A DNA stretch of 13,687 nt from CAYQDR01 sp964416315 (lineage in GTDB: Bacteria > Methylomirabilota > Methylomirabilia > Rokubacteriales > DASRDR01): positions 1 through 13,687 of the forward strand of contig CAYQDR010000126.1 in the NCBI GenBank assembly GCA_964416315.1, in the 5' to 3' direction. Below the pieces are notes generated by a model, which worked only from the letters and a program-made list of their open reading frames with translations, was not told the DNA's origin and did no database searches. A program made the position numbers and the translations under genes. Positions 9,708-13,687 of this stretch are shown here, in pieces (position 1 is the first letter of the stretch; every line of letters starts with the position of its first letter).

Positions 9708-9901
9708 GGCGCGAGATCGGCGCCCTCATCGCGCTCGCCGCCCTCCTGACGGCCCTCGAGTTCTGGCTCTGGCCCGCCCCCGCGCACGTGCCCCCGGGCG
9801 TCACGGCGCCCTTCGCCTTCGTCGGATGCGTCGCGATCGTCGTCGTCGCGAAGGCGCTCGGGAACCGGTGGCTCCAGGAGCCGGAGGACCGGGATGAGTG
9901 A
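9704..9901 (+). CDS. Small two-helix membrane protein between antiporter subunits
   Basis: A 65-aa protein read from the GTG at 9704, which overlaps the previous stop by 4 nt. It has two hydrophobic segments (about 5-23, IGALIALAALLTALEFWLWP; and about 35-55, APFAFVGCVAIVVVAKALG) separated by a short proline-rich loop, and ends in a charged tail LQEPEDRDE. Third codon positions are nearly all G or C, supporting real coding. It does not match any of MnhA-G. The fold suggests a small accessory or assembly subunit of the same membrane complex, but no function can be assigned. The next gene starts inside its last codons (8-nt overlap), and the tail encodes that gene's GGAGG ribosome site. Confidence 0.75.
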   Translation: MRREIGALIALAALLTALEFWLWPAPAHVPPGVTAPFAFVGCVAIVVVAKALGNRWLQEPEDRDE

Positions 9902-11561
9902 GTGGCTCCACCCCGCCGCGCCGTGCCTCCTGGGCGCGGCGCTCGTGGGGGTGCTGCCCGCCCGGGCGCGGGCCGTCGTCGCCCTCGCCGCCCCCGCGAC
10001 TGCCCTCGCGCTCGTCTGGGGACTCCCCGCCGGGACGCGGCTGGAACTCGTCCTCCTGGGGCAGCCGCTCACGCCGCTCCGCGTGGACGCGCTCGGCCGC
10101 GTCTTCGCGATCGTCTTCGCGCTGCTCGGCGCCCTCGGCGTCCTCTACGGGCTCGCGACCCCGCGCCGGCGCCTCCACGTCGCCGCGCTCGTGGCGACCG
10201 GCGCGGCGCTCGGCATCGCGCTCTCGGGGGACTGGTTCACGCTCTACGTCTGGTGGGAGACGCTCGCCGTCGCGTCCTTCGTCCTGATCGCCGACGGCGG
10301 GACCCCGCGGGCCGGGCGGGCGGCGCTCCGCTACCTCCTGATCCACGTGACCGGGGGCGCCTGTCTCCTCGCCGGAATCGTCTGGCACCGCGCGACCGGC
10401 GGGGACGCTCTCATGGGCCCGCTCCCGCTCAACGGGCCCGGCGCGCTCGTCCTCCTGGCCTTCGCGGTCAACGCGGCCATCCCCCCCGTCAACGCCTGGC
10501 TCACCGACGCGTACCCCGAGAGCTCGCCAGCGGGCGCCGTTTTCCTCTCGGCGTTCGCGACGAAGGCGGCGGTGTACGCGCTGGCCCGCGTGTTCCCGGG
10601 CGAGGAGATCCTCGTCTGGGCGGGCGTCACGATGGCCCTCTACGGCGTCGTCTTCGCCGTCCTCGAGAACGACATCCGGCGCCTCCTCGGCTACCACATC
10701 GTGAGCCAGGTCGGGTACATGGTCACGGGCGTCGGGCTCGGGACGCCGCTGGCGCTCAGCGGCGCAGCCGCCCACGCGTTCTCCCACATCCTTTACAAGG
10801 GGCTCCTCTTCATGGGCGCGGGAACCGTCGTCCACGCGACCGGTCGCCGCAAGCTGACGGAGCTGGGCGGGCTCGCCCAGGCCATGCCCGCGACGTGCGT
10901 CCTCTACATGGTCGGCGCCTTCTCGATCTCGGGGGCGCCGCTCCTCAACGGCTTCGTGTCGAAGTCGCTCGTCGTCGCGGCGGCCGCCGCGGAGCATCGG
11001 GTCTGGGTCGAGTGGGGTCTCACGCTCGCATCCGTCGGGACGTTCCTCCACACGGGGCTCAAGCTTCCCTACTTCACCTTCGCCGGCCCCGACCGCCGCC
11101 TCAGACCCGCGCCCGTCCCGGCCACGATGCTCACCGCCATGACCGCCACCGCCGCGCTGTGCGCCCTCTACGGGACGTTCCCGGCCGCGACGCTCTACCC
11201 GCTGCTCCCGTTTCCCGTTGCCTACCAGCCCTACACCCCCGACCACGTCCTCGAGGCGATCCAGATCCTGGTGGGCACCACGGTCGGCTTCGTCTGGCTC
11301 CGCGCGAAGCTCGGCGGCGAACCGACGGTGACCCGCGACACGGATCGCCTGTACCGAGCGCCGGCGCGCTGGGTCGCGCGGCGGCTGGGGCCGGCGGTGG
11401 CCGGTGCTGCCGACGCCCTCGAGGCCCGGCTGCTGGCGTTGATGGACCGGCCAGCGGCGGTGCCCGACGTAGCCGTGCCGGTGGGCTACGCCGTGCTCCT
11501 CGCCGTCACGATCCTGGGGGTCGCCCTCGCGGCCCTCGCCGTCGGGCGCGCGTCGCCCTGA
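9894..11561 (+). CDS. Third antiporter-type subunit (MnhD/NuoM-like) lacking the TM7 lysine
   Basis: A 555-aa PF00361-type membrane protein. Glu122 (WWETLAVASFVL, TM5), Lys224 (FATKAAVYALAR, TM8), His294/His298 with Lys302 (AHAFSHILYKGLLFM) and Lys357 (NGFVSKSLVVAA, TM12) are kept. At TM7 the text is AFAVNAAIPPVNAWLTDAYP: Asn193 replaces the usual lysine and Asn200 the usual histidine. The sequence belongs to the annotated 'Na+/H+ antiporter subunit D' relatives with DAYPE and FLSAF-TKAAVYALAR motifs. A C-terminal extension (about 447-555) has an amphipathic stretch with DTDRLYRAPARWVARRLG and a final helix. GGAGG lies 6-7 nt before the ATG inside the upstream gene. Last gene of the operon; no clear terminator follows. 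Confidence 0.88.
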   Translation: MSEWLHPAAPCLLGAALVGVLPARARAVVALAAPATALALVWGLPAGTRLELVLLGQPLTPLRVDALGRVFAIVFALLGALGVLYGLATPRRRLHVAALVATGAALGIALSGDWFTLYVWWETLAVASFVLIADGGTPRAGRAALRYLLIHVTGGACLLAGIVWHRATGGDALMGPLPLNGPGALVLLAFAVNAAIPPVNAWLTDAYPESSPAGAVFLSAFATKAAVYALARVFPGEEILVWAGVTMALYGVVFAVLENDIRRLLGYHIVSQVGYMVTGVGLGTPLALSGAAAHAFSHILYKGLLFMGAGTVVHATGRRKLTELGGLAQAMPATCVLYMVGAFSISGAPLLNGFVSKSLVVAAAAAEHRVWVEWGLTLASVGTFLHTGLKLPYFTFAGPDRRLRPAPVPATMLTAMTATAALCALYGTFPAATLYPLLPFPVAYQPYTPDHVLEAIQILVGTTVGFVWLRAKLGGEPTVTRDTDRLYRAPARWVARRLGPAVAGAADALEARLLALMDRPAAVPDVAVPVGYAVLLAVTILGVALAALAVGRASP

Positions 11562-11648
11562 CACCCCCACGCCGGGCGGCAACCGCTGGCACGGGGCCGA
11601 GTATGACCGCGTCAAGTTCGGAACGGGGGCGTTGGTGCGGCCGGCGGC

Positions 11649-11678
11649 TTGACCCCCGCCGCGCCGTGCCCCTAGGAT
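11649..11678 (+). promoter_or_regulatory. Sigma70-type promoter upstream of the 52-aa ORF
   Basis: TTGACC (11649-11654, 5/6 match) and TAGGAT (11673-11678, 4/6 match) are separated by 18 nt. Transcription would start near 11685, essentially at the ATG at 11686, so the mRNA would be leaderless. The 87 nt before it after the antiporter stop show no hairpin with a T tract, so read-through from upstream is possible. Confidence 0.6.
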
Positions 11679-11685
11679 GGCAGCG

Positions 11686-11844
11686 ATGACGCCGCTCCCC
11701 CTCGGCCCCGACCGCCCCGCCGATCCCGGGCCGGCGCCCCTCCCCAGGGCAGAGCCGCGGCCCGCGCCCCCGAGCGACGCGGAGTGGGACGAGTTCCTGC
11801 TCCTCCGCTTCGGGCCGCGGCACTGGAACCTCGGGTGCGGCTGA
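11686..11844 (+). CDS. Unrecognised 52-aa proline-rich protein, probably leaderless
   Basis: An ORF of 52 codons too short for standard length cut-offs but with almost every third codon position G or C. The N-terminal two thirds are Pro/Ala-rich and probably disordered; the C-terminus DAEWDEFLLLRFGPRHWNLG (about 31-50) looks like a short helical segment and is followed by CG. There is no signal peptide or membrane segment. The ATG at 11686 is preferred over the in-frame ATG at 11677 because the latter lies within the promoter -10. It stands alone ahead of a YacG-like gene, 53 nt downstream. I do not recognise the family; a small regulatory protein or a leader peptide for the downstream genes are both possible. 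Confidence 0.5.
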   Translation: MTPLPLGPDRPADPGPAPLPRAEPRPAPPSDAEWDEFLLLRFGPRHWNLGCG

Positions 11845-11854
11845 GGCTGACCGC

Positions 11855-11873
11855 GCGCGACCGGCGGTCGCGC
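11855..11873 (+). promoter_or_regulatory. GC-rich hairpin between the 52-aa ORF and yacG
   Basis: A perfect dyad, GCGCGACCG-G-CGGTCGCGC, lies 10 nt after the stop of the 52-aa ORF and 24 nt before the yacG ATG. As RNA it forms a 7-bp stem with a 5-nt loop. No T tract follows, so it is not a classic intrinsic terminator. It could tune expression of the next genes or stabilise the transcript, or be chance in GC-rich spacer. Confidence 0.3.
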
Positions 11874-11897
11874 CGCCGCCCCGCGTCATCACCGCGC

Positions 11898-12107
11898 ATG
11901 ACCCCGTCCCCGGGCAACCCGGACCCGCGCTGCCCCACCTGCGGGAAGCCGGTCGCGTGGGAACGCAACCCGGTGCGCCCCTTCTGCTCGGTCACCTGCC
12001 AGCTCGTAGACCTCGGGGGCTGGCTCGACGCGGCCTACCGCGTGCCCGGCCCGCCCATCCCCTCGGGGCCGACCGCAGACGCCGACCAACCGCGCGGCGA
12101 CGCATGA
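11898..12107 (+). CDS. yacG: YacG-type zinc-finger protein (DNA gyrase inhibitor family)
   Basis: A 69-aa protein with the YacG zinc site CPTC (Cys12, Cys15) and FCSVTC (Cys30, Cys34), giving CX2C-X14-CX3C. The diagnostic stretch LVDLGGWLDAAYRVPG follows (about 37-51), where E. coli YacG has LIDLGxWxxEEYxIP. E. coli YacG binds the GyrB C-terminal region and blocks DNA binding; whether this homologue does so is inferred. The C-terminal tail is short, Pro-rich and disordered. The start is the ATG at 11898; no strong Shine-Dalgarno is seen, so it may depend on translation of the upstream ORF. The stop overlaps the next start (ATGA). Confidence 0.85.
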   Translation: MTPSPGNPDPRCPTCGKPVAWERNPVRPFCSVTCQLVDLGGWLDAAYRVPGPPIPSGPTADADQPRGDA

Positions 12108-12757
12108 TTGATCGCCTCCTCAGCGATCCCGTCGGGGCCCTCCAGCAGCTCGTGCTCATGGCGCCGGCGATCCTGGTGGCGGTGACGGTCCACGAGGTCG
12201 CCCACGGCTGGGTGGCCGATCGACTCGGGGATCCGACGGCGCGAATGCATGGGCGCCTGACGCTGAACCCGCTGCCCCACATCGATCCCTTGGGCGCCCT
12301 CGCCTTCGTCCTGGCCGGCTTCGGCTGGGCCAAGCCCGTCCCGGTGGACCCGCGGAACCTGCGCCACCCGGTCCGCGACATGGCGCTGGTCGGGGCGGCC
12401 GGGCCGCTGTCCAACTTCCTCCTGGCGTTCCTGGGCCTGCTCGCCCTGGCCGCCATCCCGTGGGCGGTGATCGACCCGTTCTTCGCGCGCCCGCTCCTGG
12501 GTGTGCTCAAGTACGTCTACGGCTTCAACCTCGCCCTCGGCATCTTCAACCTGATCCCGCTCCCCCCGCTCGACGGCGGCCACTTCCTCCCCTACCTCCT
12601 CCCCCGCGGCGCCTGGCACTGGCACTCCCGCCTCGCACAGTACGGCCCGATGATCCTGATCCTCCTCGTGATCTCGGGGGCCGCGGGCTTCGTCATCGGC
12701 CCCGTCCTCGTCTTCATGGATCGCTTCTACCGGCTGCTCGTCGCGTTCCTCCTATAG
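12104..12757 (+). CDS. Site-2 protease family (M50) membrane metalloprotease
   Basis: A 217-aa polytopic protein. The zinc-binding HEVAHG motif is at 30-35 (His30, Glu31, His34) and the third ligand lies in FNLIPLPPLDGGH at 148-160 (Asp157). GRLTLNPLPHIDPLGALAF (50-68) and GWAKPVPVDPRNLRHPVRDM (74-93) are typical of the short bacterial 'site-2 protease family' proteins related to YwhC. It is complete, with catalytic residues intact and no PDZ or CBS domain. Substrates are unknown; relatives cleave membrane-bound regulators. The ATG at 12104 overlaps the yacG stop by 4 nt. A small CCGCGG-CTC-CCGCGG hairpin follows 3 nt after the stop (12761-12775) without a T tract. Confidence 0.92.
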   Translation: MIDRLLSDPVGALQQLVLMAPAILVAVTVHEVAHGWVADRLGDPTARMHGRLTLNPLPHIDPLGALAFVLAGFGWAKPVPVDPRNLRHPVRDMALVGAAGPLSNFLLAFLGLLALAAIPWAVIDPFFARPLLGVLKYVYGFNLALGIFNLIPLPPLDGGHFLPYLLPRGAWHWHSRLAQYGPMILILLVISGAAGFVIGPVLVFMDRFYRLLVAFLL

Positions 12758-12923
12758 GTTCCGCGGCTCCCGCGGTCAGAAGCGCACACATGCACCCCGA
12801 GCGCTTTCAGGTCACCCTGCGCCCGCTGGTGGCCTCCGACGTCGCCGTGTGCGGGCGGATCGTGCACGATGCGTTCCGTCCTTCTACTGAAGACGCTCGG
12901 GCCACGCCCAGCAGCAACACGAA

Positions 12924-12950
12924 CGCCCGGGGCGCCATGCGCCCCGGGCG
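12924..12950 (-). terminator. Perfect 12-bp GC hairpin, probable rRNA-type terminator
   Basis: Arms CGCCCGGGGCGC and GCGCCCCGGGCG enclose a 3-nt loop, giving a perfect 12-bp stem. On the minus strand it lies 12 nt after the 5S-like 3' end, which is the expected position for a terminator of an rRNA operon. The T content after it is weak on both strands (TTCGTGTTG on minus, ATTCGCTTTG on plus), so termination efficiency and direction are uncertain. Confidence 0.5.
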
Positions 12951-12962
12951 ATTCGCTTTGTA

Positions 12963-12981
12963 CCCCGGCGGCGACCTACTC
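12963..12981 (-). pseudogene. Fragment resembling the 3' end of a 5S rRNA gene
   Basis: On the minus strand these 19 nt read GAGTAGGTCGCCGCCGGGG, the same as the typical 3' end of many bacterial 5S rRNAs. The sequence further upstream on that strand (above 12981) does not follow 5S structure, so only the extreme 3' end seems present. The hairpin 12 nt downstream supports an rRNA-operon-end origin. It could mark a recombination or assembly junction at an rRNA operon. Short matches of this kind can be coincidental. Confidence 0.4.
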
Positions 12982-13123
12982 GTACTACTGCCCGCTGCCC
13001 GCAATCCCGTGTGCGATGCAGCCGTTTCGGGACCCCCCGTCGGGTAGGGCGTAGGGACCTTTAAGACCCGCGGGGTTGGCCGCGGCCCGCGAGGCCCGGC
13101 TATTTTCGCGCTCTGGAAAATAC

Positions 13124-13153
13124 TTGACACCCGGTCTGATCTGAGTGTATAGA
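13124..13153 (+). promoter_or_regulatory. Sigma70 promoter of the DUF6788-like ORF
   Basis: TTGACA (13124-13129, perfect -35) and TATAGA (13148-13153, 5/6 match) are separated by 18 nt. The upstream flank is AT-richer than the rest of the window (TATTTTC and GAAAATA arms at 13101-13122). Transcription would begin near 13160, so the ATG at 13164 would have almost no leader. The -10 sits inside a palindrome. Confidence 0.75.
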
Positions 13154-13163
13154 TACACTCAGA
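13140..13163. promoter_or_regulatory. 24-bp palindromic operator candidate over the -10 box
   Basis: Arms TCTGAGTGTAT and ATACACTCAGA are perfect inverted repeats of 11 bp around a 2-bp centre (AG). The dyad covers the whole -10 element and ends at the base before the ATG at 13164. A dimeric regulator bound here would block RNA polymerase. No regulator gene is visible in the window. It might instead be a recombinase or mobile-element end. Confidence 0.6.
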
Positions 13164-13292
13164 ATGAAGATCGAGCCGAAAGGGCGCGAGGCGGCGCGGC
13201 TGCGGCAGCGGAAGTTTCAGCGGTTGCGCCAGTTCCGGATTCCGCCCGATCTGCTGCCGGGCTCGCTGGCCTGCGCATTTCGGCGATCGTGA
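13164..13292 (+). pseudogene. DUF6788-like ORF, truncated by IS insertion
   Basis: The frame starts MKIEPKGREAARLRQRKFQR and continues LRQFRIPPDLLPGSLA, a basic N-terminus and the PGSL motif that in DUF6788-like proteins is followed by an RRCGKPxCxC zinc-like segment. Here the frame enters an IS21-type terminal sequence right after PGSLA (about 13271) and stops at 13292 with the Cys-rich part missing. Intact relatives are usually around 100 residues and often sit near transposase genes; their role is not known. The perfect -35 and operator candidate upstream suggest the parent gene was actively transcribed. Assignment is from memory of the family and should be treated as probable. Confidence 0.55.
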
Positions 13293-13637
13293 TCACGTCG
13301 ATCGCTTCATCGTGATCAGCTCGATCGGGGATCATGATCGGAGCGGAGCGACGCTGGGCGGCGGCGGCTCGCTCTCGAGCTTCTCCTCCTTTCGCCGTGA
13401 GGGTCCTTTTAGCACGATTCGATGGGCGTTGTGGAGTAGCCGATCGCAGATGGCGTCGGCCAGGGTGGGGTCGTTCACGTAGTCGTGCCACTGGGTCGGG
13501 GGGAGCTGGCTGGTGACGATCGTGGACCGGGTGCCGTAGCGGTCCTCGAGGATTTCGAGGACGTCGCGACGTTCAGCGTCCTGCAGGGGGGCGAGCGCCC
13601 AGTCGTCGATGACCAAGACGTCGACCCGGGCGAGTTG
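13272..13637. mobile_element. IS21-family insertion sequence fragment
   Basis: The left boundary is the TGCGCATTTCGGCGATCG sequence at 13272, which resembles IS21-family ends (TG start, GATCGTGATCA-like internal repeats). It is followed by two 19-nt imperfect direct repeats (13286-13304 and 13309-13327, 17 of 19 identical) of the kind IS21 transposases bind, and then the 3' end of istB reading toward this end. The recognisable IS sequence stops near 13637 inside istB; istA and the other end are absent from the window. The insertion interrupts the DUF6788-like gene. Confidence 0.65.
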
Positions 13638-13687
13638 ATGGGATGAAAGCGCTGCGCCTCCTGCGCGCCCGGGTATCCTGCGCGCGG
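13332..13687 (-). pseudogene. istB: IstB-like ATPase (IS21 helper protein), C-terminal part only
   Basis: The minus-strand frame contains VDVLVIDDWALAPLQDAERR (Walker B, VLVIDD), then RYGTRSTIVTSQLPPTQWHD, DPTLADAICDRLLHNAHRIV and a basic end GPSRRKEEKL, all typical of the IstB C-terminus. IstB is the AAA+ ATPase that selects targets and stimulates IstA in IS21 transposition. About 100 of the usual ~250 residues are recognisable. Above about 13637 the open frame continues to the window edge but no longer resembles IstB (the Walker A part should be there), so the gene seems truncated or rearranged. The stop is TGA at 13332-13334. Confidence 0.8.

Larger units (their letters stand above)
12790..13047 (+). 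pseudogene. Truncated GNAT-like acetyltransferase N-terminus
   Basis: The ATG at 12790 opens MHPERFQVTLRPLVASDVAV followed by CGRIVHDAF, which looks like the first strand and helix of a GNAT acetyltransferase (LRPL-x-SDV start, then a helix with IVHDAF). The resemblance ends at about 12876. The frame then continues to a stop at 13047 through low-complexity residues that run across the hairpin and the 5S-like piece, so it no longer encodes an acetyl-CoA binding site. I infer a gene cut by recombination. The assignment rests on about 29 residues and is tentative; the alternative is an unrelated short ORF. Confidence 0.4.
12758..13163. other. 406-bp region of gene fragments and structured DNA
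   Basis: No intact gene is visible between the M50 protease and the DUF6788-like ORF. From left to right it holds a small hairpin after the protease stop, a GNAT-like N-terminal fragment, a perfect 12-bp-stem hairpin, 19 nt resembling the 3' end of 5S rRNA, about 120 bp of unrecognised GC-rich DNA, and an AT-richer promoter zone. The promoter zone is preceded by a small inverted repeat TATTTTC-N8-GAAAATA at 13101-13122. Several rearrangement junctions must lie here. Confidence 0.55.

Noticed and set aside
9801..11615. Minus-strand open frame of 604 codons opposite the third antiporter subunit
   Set aside because: Low-complexity charged translation, no start context, fully explained by codon bias of the antiporter gene.
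12761..12775. CCGCGG-CTC-CCGCGG hairpin as terminator of the M50 gene
   Set aside because: Arms are themselves palindromic, the stem is only 6 bp and no T tract follows, so it is mentioned only with the protease entry.
13643..13687. Possible new plus-strand gene starting MKALRLLRARVSCAR
   Set aside because: Only 15 codons are visible before the window ends and there is no ribosome site of note; it cannot be supported.

Overview
The window is GC-rich bacterial DNA with strong G/C bias at third codon positions and several GTG starts. Gene style and layout resemble uncultivated soil and subsurface lineages such as Candidatus Rokubacteria/NC10 (Methylomirabilota). That placement is an impression from protein style, since no marker gene or database search was available.

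Left part, minus strand (about 1-3880): one apparent operon read right to left. It encodes a divergent membrane-bound ion-pumping pyrophosphatase (hppA), a VTT/DedA-YqaA-type membrane protein, a DUF47 PhoU-like protein, and the first 36 codons of a PiT phosphate transporter cut by the window edge. Together they suggest a unit that hydrolyses PPi, pumps ions and moves phosphate.

A 392-bp gene-free divergent region (3879-4270) follows. It holds a plausible hppA -10 box and only weak candidates for the rightward promoter.

Centre, plus strand (4271-11561): a tightly overlapping ten-gene operon for an Mrp/Mbh-type cation/H+ antiporter membrane module. Its order is MnhE, MnhF, MnhG, a possible 22-codon ORF, a fused MbhD(DUF4040)-MbhE protein, MnhB, MnhC, MnhD, a second NuoL/M-type subunit, an unassigned 65-aa two-helix protein and a third NuoL/M-type subunit. 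The order matches the membrane half of archaeal Mbh/Mbs complexes rather than the canonical mrpABCDEFG, and no hydrogenase or redox subunit lies in the window. Three antiporter-type subunits are present, and the third lacks the usual TM7 lysine. With the pyrophosphatase and PiT opposite, the locus looks like an ion- and phosphate-energetics island.

Right of this (11649-12757): a strong-looking promoter placed so that a 52-aa proline-rich ORF would be leaderless, followed by a YacG-type zinc-finger protein and an M50/site-2 protease overlapping by 4 nt.

The last ~0.9 kb is genomic debris: a truncated GNAT-like ORF, a perfect GC-rich hairpin next to 19 nt resembling the 3' end of a 5S rRNA gene on the minus strand, a short DUF6788-like ORF with a clear promoter and a 24-bp palindromic operator candidate, and a fragment of an IS21-family element (IstB C-terminus plus terminal repeats) that interrupts the DUF6788-like gene.
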